NCBI RefSeq assembly: GCF_963676685.1 | Contig: NC_092346.1 | Location: 42,467,289 to 42,531,288, forward strand | Length of the DNA: 64,000 nucleotides | Direction of reading: 5' to 3' | Source of the DNA: Mytilus edulis | Lineage: Eukaryota; Mollusca; Bivalvia; Mytilida; Mytilidae | Shown: positions 22,290 to 33,590 of the stretch, one piece after another | Layout: every line of letters begins with the position of its first letter | Position numbering within the stretch: the first letter of the stretch is position 1 | The notes under the pieces: generated by a model | The model's input: only the letters and a program-made list of their open reading frames with translations | Told to the model about the DNA's origin: nothing | The model's database searches: none | Translations under genes and position numbers: made by a program

Positions 22290-23035
22290 AGCCCAGGTCA
22301 TATAGCTGTCCACAGTAGGAAATCTGTAATCAAGTGATTGTCCTTAGTTGCTGTTCAAACAGTCAGCAAAGTGAATACTTACTAGCATTCAAACTGTCGG
22401 AGGAATTATCCGGAAAAACTATGCACTACATATGCAAGTATATACTACAAAAGTTACAAAGTTAAACTATCTCTCAAAAGAGCAAATATTAATAAAAATC
22501 AAACCCTGACCAAATGCACACCTTCAATATATGTACAACCAGTCAGCAAAGTGAAAACATCCTAGCATTCAAACTGTAGGAGGTGCTATCTGGAAACGCT
22601 ATGCACCTCTTATGCAATTAAATACTCAAAAAAATTACAAAGTTCAACTATCTCCATAAAGAGAAAATAAATATTAATAAAATAAAAATCCTGACCATAT
22701 GCACACCCTAATATATGTACAAACAGCCAGAACAGTCAAAACTTCTTCATTTTGAAACTTTAGGAGGAGTTATACAGAAATGCTTTGCACCTCATATGCA
22801 AGTATATACGCTAAAAATGACATTATTCAACTATCTCCCAAAAGAGCAAATATCAATAAAATCAAAACCCTGACCACATGCACATCTTCAATATTGTACA
22901 AACCGCAAGAAAAGTGAAAACATCCTAGCATTCGAACTGTAGGAATTATATGGAATAACTTTATACCCATAATGGAACAGACGGACGGACGGACAGGGGT
23001 AAACCATATGCCCCAAACTTTAATAGGGGCAAAAC
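22290..23035 (-). repeat. Tandem repeat of about 170-190 bp ending in ACGGACGGACGG
   Basis: Four degenerate units carry CAGTCAGCAAAGTGAAAACA and CATTCAAACTGTAGGAGG-like blocks (about 22365, 22545, 22725, 22910). The last runs into GGAACAGACGGACGGACGGA and ATGCCCC. A related piece on the other strand appears near 30685-30790 (GTCCGTCTGTCCC, ATGGGTATAG). This is a known style of molluscan dispersed repeat; it has no gene. Confidence 0.6.
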
Positions 23036-23089
23036 AAAACAGATTCGTCAATTACCATCCTGCTTCTAGTGCCACATTTTTTTTTAAGA

Positions 23090-23620
23090 AAGAAAATATC
23101 TTGATCGAAAAATTAAGATTCTGAAAATATATTTTAATCAAATAAGTTATAAACAAATATTAATTTTTATCATCTGCTGGTCATTCAAAAGTTTCTTGCA
23201 AATATTTTATGATTTCATGAAAATCCCAAGAACTTAGGGTCAAGTTGGTGTTGTCTGAAGTATGGGCTATGCTTGATTTGCTGAGCTAGCTTATCTAGCT
23301 AATCACCTTTTATTTTCTGTAGAATATTTAGTTATTGCTTAGTGTACTGAAAAAGCTAAGTATAATTCTTATTTGTCTATAATTCCCAACCTTTCCCCCA
23401 ATATTATTTTATGGAAAAAGTATAAATCGCCTGTTTGATAAGTATCAACGTTTTATCACGCATCTGAGTTCACATATTTGTAAAGTATTGAGGTTAAATA
23501 TTAATTTCTTGAGAGGACCAGTATTTTGATATATGCAAGATGCATGTTTTTAATCTTTGAAGGTCTGTCAGAATATTTGATTAATAAACTAGAATTTGTG
23601 CTTCATCTGATCTTACAATT
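23090..23620 (+). repeat. Diverged duplicate of the last APLF intron
   Basis: From about 23205 it parallels 17555-17780: ATGAAAATC...AAGAACT, GTATGG...TGCTTGATTTGCTGA against GTATGG...TGCTAGATGTGCTGA, AGCTAATCACCT, TTTAGTGTACTGA-like, CCTTTCCCC, TTATTGGAAAAAG-like, then CTGTTTGATAA. Order and spacing are kept while identity is moderate, so the copy is old. It contains no exon. Confidence 0.6.
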
Positions 23621-24540
23621 TTTGAAGTTTCTTTTTTATGATTCCATCAAGTCACAATGTCATTAATTTGTCCATAGTATTTTCCCTTTTTTGCTTTGAA
23701 CACAATACATCGAAATAATGTAGAAGGTGAATTTTCACTTTAATATCTGTACAGCAGGCATATTACGGTTAACCATTTCAATTTATAAAAAAAATATACT
23801 ATGTGTAAATATCAGACATAGTGTTACATTTGAAAAAAAAAAGATTGGAAACCTAATATAGAGTCCATATGTGAAAATACGAGTCTATTTTATTTTATTT
23901 ACTTTACTTACATTACAAATAAATGAATTGTTCCTTACATACAATCAAATATAGATAATGATTTTGACAGGTATTACTTATTCTGAAGGCTTTGTCCTAT
24001 CAAAATACCAATTGCTTAATTAGTTAACCAAATTGCAGGTTGAATTCATCTCCAATAAAGGTACCAGTTGATCAGTTAGTGGAGATAAATTGAGACTGTA
24101 ATTTGGTAAACTATGTAAGCAATTGGTATTCTAATAGGACAAAGCATTTAAGATAAAGACAGTAATTGGTTTCAAATTGGTGCAAAGGCTTGACTGTACT
24201 TACAACTATCTAAAAACTGACAACAGTATTATGTACATAGTTTCTCGGTATTTACAGTCACAATTTCAATCACTTATGTTTCCTTAACCTTTTTAATCTA
24301 TTTCAGACATAATTAAATTTCTGTCTCGCCTGTCAGGTGCAGGAAATGCTTTCCCTTCCGGAGCACCTGATTTCACTCCCGGTTTTTAGTGGAGTTCGTG
24401 TTGTTTCTTATTTATTATTTATAACTGTTGATGTAAATGTCCTTTGGTTTTTTGAGTCTTTGTTTACTCCTTGGTTTTGATTGTTGTGGTCTGTCACATA
24501 ATGAATTACACAGAAATTACAATCAAGCAGCTTTATTTTG
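23621..24540. other. AT-rich intergenic stretch with an internal inverted duplication
   Basis: Around 24005 and 24115 the phrase ACCAATTGCTTAATTAG / GTAAGCAATTGGTATTCTAA and the flanking TTGTCCTATCA / AATAGGACAAAGC form an inverted pair with about 70 bp between, probably a small foldback element (about 23985-24145). No coding signal elsewhere. Confidence 0.45.
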
Positions 24541-24722
24541 AATATGAAGCTTTATATTTCAGAGGATAGAAGACCTTAAGGTGTCATACTTATAGATACT
24601 GGAAGATGTGGTTTGAGTGCCAATGAGACAACTCTCCATCCAAATCACAAGTTGTAAAAGAAAAACTATTTAAGGTCAATAAATAACTCATCATAGATAC
24701 CATGACTTGCAATTTTATATTT

Positions 24723-24767
24723 GCGCCAGACGCGCGTTTTGTCTACAAAAGATCACATCAGTGACGC
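24723..24767 (-). ncRNA. Degenerate hammerhead ribozyme copy
   Basis: Minus strand reads GCGTCA, CTGATGT, then GACAAAAC, GCGCGTC, TGGCGC. Core changes (last A of CUGAUGA to T; GAAA broken) should kill cleavage. Position and order match the array copies. Confidence 0.6.
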
Positions 24768-25372
24768 TAGAATAAAAAAAAGCAAAATAAAGTACGAAGC
24801 TGAAGAGCATTGAGGACCAAAAATTCGTAAAAGTTTTGCCTAATACAGCCAAGGTTATTCAAAGTACGGTCTTGTTTATCTTATATTACAAAGTTTCCAT
24901 CTGTTATATGTTTGTTGTCCTTGACATCATTTAAATGGTTCAGTGACTGCTTGAAAGAAAAATGTTTAGTCTTTTTTTAGTCATGTTTATTTTTAACTTA
25001 CTGGTTTTACGAATAAAAGGATATCTATATTTGGTACATGAGTTCATTGCATGGTCTACATGTGTGTAAGACAGGCCTAGCGTTCAACTAACTATAGCCA
25101 CATTTAACGGATCAGTGATCGAGGTTTCATGATAATGTTCATTTCTCAAATAATGTAAGCAGTAGGTCAAATATGTTTGGTGTCGAGAATGATTAAACGG
25201 GACATGTCAGTCTGGTAGGTTCCATCTGATTTTGACCGTAAGTTTTCATTGGATAAATGTCATGTTTCAGTAGTTGGATTCTATTCTAAGATAGTCTAAG
25301 CAGTAGGTTAATTATATATGATGTATGGAATGATGGTAATAGTTATCAAAGGTACCATGTTTATAATTTAAT

Positions 25373-25416
25373 ACGCTAAACGTGCGTTTCGTCTACATAA
25401 CACTCATCAGTGACGC
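25373..25416 (-). ncRNA. Hammerhead ribozyme copy, core intact
   Basis: Minus strand reads GCGTCA, CTGATGA, GTGTTATGTAGAC, GAAAC, GCACGTT, TAGCGT. Conserved core boxes are present, but the cleavage triplet is changed (GTT in place of GTC) and helix II has a mismatch. Activity is doubtful. Confidence 0.6.
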
Positions 25417-25731
25417 TAAGATGAAAATAGGTAAAGCAACACATGTACAAAGTTGAAGAGCATTAAGGACAAAAAAATCCTAAAAGGTTTAATTACCAAA
25501 TACGGCTAAGGTAATATATTCCTGTGGGGATAAGAAAATCCTTAGTTTTTCGAAAAATTCAAAGTTTTTGAAAACAGCAATTTTATAATAATGACCATAT
25601 AATTTATTCATGTCAACAGCCAACTGCTGACTACTGAGCTGGTGATACCCTCGGGGACGAAACGTCTACAAGCAGTGGCATCGACCCAGTGGTGTAAATA
25701 GTTATCAAAGGTACCAGGATTATAATTTAGT

Positions 25732-25775
25732 ACGCCAGACGCTCGTTTCGTCTACATAAGACTTATCAGTGACGC
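25732..25775 (-). ncRNA. Degenerate hammerhead ribozyme copy
   Basis: Minus strand has GCGTCA, CTGATAA (core G8 changed to A), GTCTTATGTAGAC, GAAAC, GAGCGTC, TGGCGT. Helices I and II are complete; the core substitution predicts loss of activity. Confidence 0.65.
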
Positions 25776-25885
25776 TCAGATTAAAATAGTTATAAAGCCA
25801 AAGAAGTACAAAGATGAAGAGCATTGAGGACCCAAAATTAAGGCTTACTTGTTTTGACAGATTAAATATAACCTTGGCCTTATTT

Positions 25886-25928
25886 ACACCAGACGCGTGT
25901 TTCGTCTACAAAGACTCATCAGTGACGC
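25886..25928 (-). ncRNA. Hammerhead ribozyme copy, core and site intact
   Basis: Minus strand has GCGTCA, CTGATGA, GTCTTTGTAGAC, GAAAC, ACGCGTC, TGGTGT. All core boxes and a GUC site are present, and helix I pairs over six positions including one G-U step. This is the best preserved of the dispersed copies. Confidence 0.7.
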
Positions 25929-26429
25929 TCGATTCCAAAAAGTTTAAAAATGCCAAATAAAGTCAGTACACAAGACATATGTCTGATAGACATAGACTCC
26001 CTGGAACTAACCTGAAACATAACAATATTGACAACCATCTTTGGTTACTATGGTAACTGATTTACAGTCTTATTCTAGAAGTTAATGATTACATAGACAA
26101 ATGAATCATGAAAATAAGGTCAAGGTCAAATTAAACCTGCCAAACTCAGTATTGTGAGTAATATGATATCTATATTTGATATTTGGGTTCCTTGTATGGT
26201 CCTTGGACAGCAGCTGTTATATTTCTATTTCTGACTAAGTACAGGCATTTTCTACAGAGGAAAATGGTGGATCAAACCTGGTTTTTTTACCTTTAAGGTT
26301 CCAATGGCATAGTTTAGCCTTCATGGTTATTTATCTCAAAAACTATACATGGTGCAATGAATCAACACTAACTTTTTGCTTTAGTTGTAAGGAGTATATG
26401 TCTTTCTGTGATATTTCCCTTTTCCTTGA

Positions 26430-27560
26430 CTCCAATTTAACTCTCGAGTGTCTAGGTTCAAATTTAGGAAAGAATTGATTGGTTAGGAAAAATTAATATC
26501 TTATCTCCTAAACATTTATAAGAACATGATTGGTTGAAAGTAACCGCGTGGAGACCGTATATATTCCATATTAGGTGGGTAGAGAGGCGGGGCTTATTTC
26601 AATACAAAAAACACCAATGGAAGTAGGTTCTTAATACTAACGGTTTTGAAGAGTTGAAAACTTATATAGGCCACTAGTCTTTACTCTGTGTGCTAGTAGT
26701 GACTTAGTACGATATATATGGGCTCAGTAAATTCCATATGAGGTGAGAACTAATGATATCCACCTGTTACATCGGTAGAGTATTTAGCCTTGACCTTACT
26801 TTTAAGTGGTCATTTAAGTACATGCATGTATTTGGATTAAGTGTATCGCACAAAAATTATGTTCATACGAATTGATAACATGTGTATGAACCTATGCAAC
26901 TTGTAAGTTTTATTAGACTAGTGAGTTAATCTAAGTTTTATGATTTATTTCCTTAAAAAAGAAAATCAAATATTGCTGCAGGCAAGACATTTTAATGCAT
27001 CATTTCTTGATTCCACTTCATTTCTGGTGCATGATTTCTGTGCAATTAAATTAAGTTGATCAAACTTTGTTTGTAGCTTCAACATAAGTAGGGTGCATCA
27101 AATCTTTGTATACTACATCTCTGGCTCATAACCTTGGTATACAATTGCATCATGGGCTGGTAGTTTGTCATATAACAATACCAGGTCACTCTGACTTTGA
27201 CTTTAACCCCAATGATAGTAAAACCTTGTCATATTTGAGATTTGTACTTTACTTTAGTACCTTAGAGCTCGCTTATGCAACTAAAACATTTGCAATTAAA
27301 AGTTTGAGTAACAATATTCAAACTCCTTTAAATAGATAAAGTTTTGAGCGAATGAATAGGGAAGAAAGCAAAGACTACTAAGTTTAGAATCGGACTGCTA
27401 TGTATGTGTAAGTGTAAGCTGACATGTCATCGTATCAATTATTACCTGTGAACTAGCACATAAATTTTCTCGCTCGATGTGTTGGTCTTCAAAAATCAGG
27501 TTTTACATTCACAGTATCATGTTCTCATCCTAAATATGCAAATGATTTACCATTATGAAA
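26430..27560. other. Intergenic stretch without a recognised gene
   Basis: AT-rich. A 77-codon frame at 27106-27339 shows no recognisable domain and overlaps a TCTGACTTTGACTTTAACCC segment also present, inverted-free, near 46770-46800, so it is repeat-derived. Confidence 0.4.
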
Positions 27561-27976
27561 CTAAACTGCCATCCATTCATCCATAAAAAGTGAAAAGAAT
27601 TACCATCTTGTCTAAAAAATTCTGCACGTTGAACCACAAAGCTAATTAATTTGAACATTTGAAAATTGATAGTTATATTATTTTGCATGTCTTCTACATA
27701 CCCCCTTAATTTGTTTTGATCACTTTGCCTGCTATAGAAAAAATAGAAAATGTGTATAAAGCTGCAGTTTTACTACTGGCTTGTAATTCAAAAACAAAAT
27801 TAGATAAGGTAAAAAAAACACTATTTAATATCAGACTTTTTGTTGTTCAAAATAAAAATACATACATATTTTTTGTCCTTTTAAAGTTTACTTTGTATAG
27901 TTAAAAGTTCATTTATTTTAAATTGTCCTGTTACTGAATGTTCATAGATGGATCGAATATTCCTTTTGGAATGATA

Positions 27977-29650
27977 TTAAAATCCAGAAATGTTCACTTC
28001 ATACAACATGGCTTCATTAGTGATACTTCCTTCAGCCCTACTACTACCAATACACAGTTGTCCTGACGTATTGACGGCAATACAGCATGGATAGGATATT
28101 CCAATATTGTTAGTGTTGTAGTATGTTAATGGATACCCTTGGTTGTTCAGAATGTGTAAACAGTAATCATGAATACCTATTACAACCACATTGTCTGTAG
28201 GAGTTGCCACTATGTCAGTTGGTTTGAATGGTTGATCCTTATTGATATCTGGATGCCCATTATATTCATTAATTACACCACCTCCTTGTTCTAAGACTAC
28301 TACTCTTCCACTTGTAAGATCTGGATCACAATCTACCACATGTATATTTCCATTTCTTGTACTGGTTATACTGCTTGGGTAGGTGAATATAGGTTTATTG
28401 TGTTGATCTTGTTCATAAACCGTCTCATGTTCTCCCTGTTTCTGCATTACAAAAACGGCACTTCTCCCTAGATTGCTACAGTAACCTCCTACAACTACTT
28501 TATTACCGCTGGTAATGTGGATGGTAATCGAAGCTAAAGGGGCAACATTATATACAGTTTCTGTCAGTTTACCAGTGAATAAAGAGAGTTGTTTTGGACT
28601 TGGTTCATCTGTCACTAACAGAACATAATTTGGTGAAAGTGCTGCTATGCCATATACCTGTATCTCATATTGTGACATTTTGTTCAGTTTGTCACCATTA
28701 GGTTGACTTTCATTTGTAGAACATATCCAGTATGAGTTATCAAGACATGGTCTAACAAGGCTGATGATTGGGAGTTCGGACTGGTATTCTTTGGTGACAA
28801 CTAGAGATATATTTGGTTCCAAAGATAAATTGGCATCATCTTGTAAACATCCAATATTAGCTTGAGTTGTGATTCCTGGAACGAATTTTGATGAAGAAAT
28901 GTAACTTGGTTGAATTTGTTGCATTGGCATGTCAAGGGATTGCTCCATCTCATTGACCTCTCTGAAGAATTTAGAAGCATCAGTGATTTGCATGAACTCA
29001 TGGACTTCAGTGGTTTTATTTTTTATCTGTGTGTTGGACAAAGAGACAGCATTTAGATCAGACGTGTGTGACAAAAGGGCATTAGCATGACTCTGATCCA
29101 GTTTGTTAATTAGTTCTTTGAAATATTTTTCTACTTGTTTTTTTACCACTTTTTTATGTTCAGTTATATCTGTTCTAACTTGTAAATGCTTAAGATTTTC
29201 CTCATTTCCAAGATTCTGAAGCTGGCCTATTTGGATAGATGTTTTGACATTACTACTTTGAATTTTATCCTGTCCGTCTTTTAACCTCTGTATTTTCATA
29301 TTGTACCCTTCGCTAATCTCAATTAAGTCATGTTGCTTATGGTCTTTAGCAAAACAAGTTGGACACACAAGACAGTCGCATGTCTTACAAAAAAGGCAGC
29401 ATGATTGTGATGAATGTTGATTACACTTAATATTGGTGAAATCAATTTCCTCTCTGTGCAATCCTATATCCTTTATGTCTATTGTTTTATGCTCATGTGC
29501 ATTTTTGAATTTAGAATGTACTTGTTCTTTACAGTGATTACACATGAGAATATTGCAGTCTATGCATTTCCACTTGATAGGTCTATCTGTTTCACATAAT
29601 TTACAACTAACAGTTACTTGTCCTTTTCTGGTTGATTGTGAGAACGCCAT
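27977..29650 (-). CDS. RING-less B-box (TRIM-like) protein with coiled coil and C-terminal propeller-like region
   Basis: Single-exon frame of 557 codons. I place the start at the ATG at 29650, not at an upstream GTG, because the paralogue at 50666-52342 starts at the equivalent MAFSQ. B-box 1 ligands are C16, C19, C29, C32, C37, C40, H45 and H54. B-box 2 is C76-x2-H79-x8-C88-x2-C91-x4-C96-x2-C99-x4-H104-x2-H107. A helical region rich in Lys/Glu/Gln follows (about 120-235). The last 260 residues show repeated hydrophobic strands with GNIHV, NKVVVGG and NVVVIG phrases, like NHL/TRIM2-type propellers. No RING is seen, so ubiquitin-ligase activity cannot be assumed. Bivalves have many such genes, often linked to immunity; the function of this one is unknown. 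Confidence 0.85.
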   Translation of the reverse strand: MAFSQSTRKGQVTVSCKLCETDRPIKWKCIDCNILMCNHCKEQVHSKFKNAHEHKTIDIKDIGLHREEIDFTNIKCNQHSSQSCCLFCKTCDCLVCPTCFAKDHKQHDLIEISEGYNMKIQRLKDGQDKIQSSNVKTSIQIGQLQNLGNEENLKHLQVRTDITEHKKVVKKQVEKYFKELINKLDQSHANALLSHTSDLNAVSLSNTQIKNKTTEVHEFMQITDASKFFREVNEMEQSLDMPMQQIQPSYISSSKFVPGITTQANIGCLQDDANLSLEPNISLVVTKEYQSELPIISLVRPCLDNSYWICSTNESQPNGDKLNKMSQYEIQVYGIAALSPNYVLLVTDEPSPKQLSLFTGKLTETVYNVAPLASITIHITSGNKVVVGGYCSNLGRSAVFVMQKQGEHETVYEQDQHNKPIFTYPSSITSTRNGNIHVVDCDPDLTSGRVVVLEQGGGVINEYNGHPDINKDQPFKPTDIVATPTDNVVVIGIHDYCLHILNNQGYPLTYYNTNNIGISYPCCIAVNTSGQLCIGSSRAEGSITNEAMLYEVNISGF

Positions 29651-30620
29651 TCTTGCAAGGCGTAACACAGGTATTTTATTTCCTGGTTGGCCTCTACCCG
29701 ACAGGATTTGTGCGTTTTGTGTGTAGATAATTTATAAAAATCAGAAACCTTCATGCAGTGTAGATTTAAATACAAATAATCTCTTATCTGATATCAATAA
29801 TTATACAATGTATTTAACAGAGATTTAAAATTTACCTTTTACAATGAGGATACACGAGGGATTTCATTTAGAGCTCTTGTTGTCATTTATCTTTATTGAC
29901 CTTTAAATTTCAGGTCTGGTTTGTTTTATAGATAATAGTTATTGTAATATTTTAACCCAAAACAAAACAATCAACAGAAAAAGTTCCATAAAAAGAACAT
30001 ATTTTAAAAGTCATCTTCAGTGCAACGTACACTTCAAAAGAGTACATAACTAATTAACCAGTATTATATGCTAGTCTTTACACTTTTCTCAGTGCCAATT
30101 ATTGTGAAAAATAAAAATGTAAACATACAACATTATTGAGTAAAAAATGATCTACAAGAATGTCAAAACGCCAAAATGATAATCTTAACTTTTTGTGATA
30201 CTCGCGTTTAGCATTTACTTTAAAAATTGTCCATATAAAAACAATTTGACAGTTGATTTCTATTGATTTGATTTGTTTGAGCATTTGAATTTCCCATTTG
30301 TAAAAGGACTTTCCGTTTTAAAGTTTCCTTGGTGTCGGTATTTTAGCTATTATTTACTGTCTTCGTGATCAGTAAAGCAGGCTAGAGTGTCATGATACAT
30401 TTCTATGTGTGTATTCTTTGAGCAAAATTAAGCAGATTGAAAGAAACTGTAAAAGAAGTTCAGAAGACTATTTTATGTATAAAATTATTGTAAGATGAAC
30501 ATGTCTATCTGGTAGGTTAAAATACTGTCATGTGTCTCATTGACACTCATACCACGTCTTATTTATATCATTTAACATTGAACATTTAATATTGATCTAA
30601 ATGTTGCAACTCAGTTTACA
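29651..30620 (-). promoter_or_regulatory. 5' flank of the first B-box gene, shared with its paralogues
   Basis: Parts of this flank match the pseudogene flank (40546-40700: TTATCTGATAT and CATGAAGTGTAAACATTCAAATACAA against CATGCAGTGTAGATTTAAATACAA). Others match the flank of the second gene (54186-54290 and 55232-55390, e.g. TTTAGCATTTACTTTAAAA and GCAGGCTAGAGTGTCATGAT). Conservation of noncoding flank shows that the duplicated unit includes the promoter region. No TATA box or start site can be assigned. Confidence 0.5.
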
Positions 30621-32129
30621 TATAATGCAATCATGGTCATTTAACAAAAGAGACATTTCAACGTGTGTACTTGCTTTTTTACGCCCAAGCAACTGAAAGT
30701 TGGGGGTTATATTGTTTACCCTTTGTCCGTCTGTCCCATTATGGGTATAGTTATTCCAGATATTAACTCATCCTACAGTTAGTATATAGCTACTTCAGAG
30801 TTGAGTGCGGGGACTTCAATTTGTCTAGTGTATTGTTATTTTTCAGTGTTTATAGACATTGGCCTGTGAGTGGTACACATGCAAATGTGGGGCTGTATAC
30901 CAATAATAATAGCAACAATACAAATTGACATGTATAGCTGAAAAAAGGTCTTGACATCTACACAATATGTCTAGGCCATGTGTAAATTTACAACAAATCT
31001 TCCATGAATTATTTCGATTCTAAAGGAAAATTACTGTCATTAAAAAAGCGAAGGTGTGAATGCCGTGTGTATGGCTGTTACTTTTCACTCCCTGTTAGTT
31101 AAAGCTTAAACATTCTAATAAATCTGCAGACTGCCTGAATTATTTCGTAATCATGACTGGTAGAAACTAAGTGCTTTAATTTAATTCTTTGATTTCTCAA
31201 ACCCAACATTTGCCATTTTTAATTTACATATTTTTCTCGTTAGCTACCATCAAATCCGAGGTTGACATTTCGGTACCAAGGAGCCTCTTATTTTTATAAT
31301 AAATCCGATTAAGAATAATAGTTCCGTTGTCAATTTTTAAAACAATAAAATCGGCAAAGCGTTTGCCAATAGGTTCCGATACATGTGGATTTACGTGGGA
31401 GGTATATTGTAACATACGTTATTATGTGTATCTCTGAGTCTGTGCTTAGTATAGATATATCGAGAATTTTATCACGGTTTTGTTTACAAAGCAAAAGAAG
31501 CACGTCATATTAGAATTGATAATAGACTATCAAAGATCTGATGGGTCTAAAGACTCTAGATCAGGCAATCAAATGGATAACAACTGTCGAATTCCAATTG
31601 GTATAGGCATTTTCTTATGTTTTGATTGAACCTGGTCGTTTAGCTAGCTAAACCTCTCTTTTTAAAATTCCAGCTTATTATTATTCAGTCTAGAACCACA
31701 GCATTGTTTATGTTCATATCAGATTATCATGTACTCGTCAGAATACTCTTTAAATATTGCCACTAGATATAAAAACAGCTATCCATTCATAAAAAGTTAA
31801 AATGATCAACAAATTGACAGTAATGATGTTTTGCATGTCTTTTACACACCACTTTATCATGTTTTTATCCTGTTGCCACCACAGATGAAATAATTTTTTT
31901 TTTTAAAAATGGGTAAACCTGCAGATTTTATACTGGCTTATATCAAAAGCAAAAGCAGTTGAGACAAAACAAAATGACAACTTAATCCTTGTTCAAAATT
32001 AAAATAAAAATCTTAAATGTTCTTTTATAATTTTCTTTGTTAATATTCGTAATAAAAGGTTAACTTCTTTTTTTTTAAATTCTGGTACTGAATGTTCACA
32101 GGTTCCATAAATATTTGTTTGAAATGATA
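30621..32129. other. Intergenic stretch between B-box gene 1 and the pseudogene
   Basis: Holds a fragment of the GTCCGTCTGTCCC family (30690-30790) and, at 31740-32060, sequence resembling the 3' flank of the B-box gene (27560-27800) and a third copy at 47220-47530 (TTTTGCATGTCTTTTACAC, GATTTTATACTGGCTTATAT). No gene. Confidence 0.5.
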
Positions 32130-33233
32130 TTAAAATCCAGAAATATTCACTTCATACAACTTTGCCTCATTGGTAGTTCTCCCTTTTGCCCTACTACAAC
32201 CGATGCAGAGTTGTCCAGAAGTATTGAAGGCAAGAGAGTATTGATGGAATATGCCAATGTTATTTGTGTTATAGTATGTTTTTGGGTAACCTTGGTTATT
32301 TAGAATGTGTAAAACTGGATCGTTTTGACTTTTTACAACCACATTGTCTTTAAGAGTTGCTACTATGTCCCACGGTTTGAATGGATGATCATTATTGATA
32401 TCTGGATGGCCAGTATAAACATTTGCTATATCACCTCCTTGTTCTAAGACTACTTCTCTTCCTCTACTACCTGGAAAATAATCTCCAACTTATATATTTC
32501 TGTGTATTGTACTTATGCTGTTTGGGTAATAAAATATTGGTTGATTATGTCGATCACGTTCCTTTACAGTTTCAAGTTCTCCCATTTCATTCATTACAAA
32601 CACAGCTCTTCTCCCTTGTTGACCACTGCTACCTCCTACAACTACTTTATGACCACTTGTAATGTGGATGGCAATAGCAACTAAAGGGCCAACATTATAT
32701 ACAGTGTCTGTCAGTTTACCAGTGGTAATAGTAAGATGTTTTAGTCTTGTTTCCCTGTGGATAATAGAACATCATCTGAGTAAATTACTGCTATACCATA
32801 GAACTTCAACTCACATTGTGATATTTTGCAAAGTTTAGCCCCGTCAGGTTTTACCTTTTGTAACAAACTTTCTATAGTATCACATATCCAGCATGAATTA
32901 CCAACACATGATCTAATAAAGACCTGGAAGCTCAGACAGGTATTCTTTACTGATAACAAGAGAAATATTTGATTCAATGAACAAATTTTCATCATCTTCT
33001 AAAGATCAAATATTAGTTTGGGCGATGTTCCCTGAAACAAGTTTTTGTGAAAAAATGTGACTTGATTGAATTTGTTGTATTTGTATGCCAAGAGATTGCT
33101 CCAACTCGTTTATCTCTCTGAAAAATAATGAAACGTCGGTGATTTGAATGAAATCTTGGACTTCACAGGTTTTGTATTTTGTCTGTGTACTGAATAAGAT
33201 AACAGCATTGAGGTCAGACTTGAGTGATAAAAG
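32130..33233 (-). pseudogene. B-box (TRIM-like) pseudogene, 3' coding part
   Basis: Short frames here match the C-terminal region of the two intact paralogues (NNQGYPKTYYNTNNIGI, SGQLCIGCSRA, ending YEVNISGF), but they are broken by frameshifts and stops. The coding match runs unbroken in order up to the foldback insertion at 33234 and resumes at 39961. The first 9 bp of the interrupted site (33225-33233, TGATAAAAG) are repeated at 39961-39969. Confidence 0.85.
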
Positions 33234-33245
33234 ATGGGCGTCAAG

Positions 33246-33590
33246 TTGTTTATCTATTCCCTATTCGTTACCTATTCGTTACCTATTACCTATTCCCTAT
33301 TCCCTATTCGTTACCTATTCCCTATTCCCTATTCGTTGCCTATTCGTTACCTATTCCCTATTCGTTACCTATTCCCTATTCCCTATTCGTTACCTATTCG
33401 TTACCTATTCCCTATTCCCTATTCGTTGCCTATTCGTTACCTATTCCCTATTCCCTATTCGTTACCTATTCGTTACCTATTCCCTATTCCCTATTCGTTG
33501 CCTATTCGTTACCTATTCCCTATTCCCTATTCGTTACCTATTCGTTACCTATTCCCTATTCGTTACCTATTCGTTACTTATTTGAATTTT
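33246..33590. repeat. Left terminal array of the foldback element
   Basis: Built almost entirely of two words, the 7-bp CCCTATT and the 11-bp CGTTACCTATT (sometimes CGTTGCCTATT), in irregular alternation. All three frames stay open by chance, giving Leu-Pro-Ile-Pro-Tyr-Ser type peptides that should not be taken as genes. The right-end equivalent at 39757-39950 is shorter. Confidence 0.85.

Larger units (their letters stand above)
24590..26430. repeat. Mosaic of decayed repeats with antisense hammerhead relics
   Basis: Contains the GCCAATGAGACAACTCTCCA family (24620), four minus-strand hammerhead copies (24723, 25373, 25732, 25886), one retrozyme body near 25560-25700 (inverted relative to 42.1-44.7 kb), and stretches of the TGACCTTGACC tandem family. 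No open gene. Confidence 0.6.

Noticed and set aside
26440..26480. GGTTCAAAT resembling a tRNA/SINE B box near 26455
   Set aside because: No A box at the right distance and no cloverleaf could be drawn.
27977..29668. Start of the first B-box gene at 29668
   Set aside because: That codon is GTG; the paralogue's start and the MAFSQ match favour the ATG at 29650.
33246..33590. CCCTATT/CGTTACC arrays as interstitial telomere repeats
   Set aside because: The metazoan telomere repeat is TTAGGG; these words differ and are confined to the foldback element.
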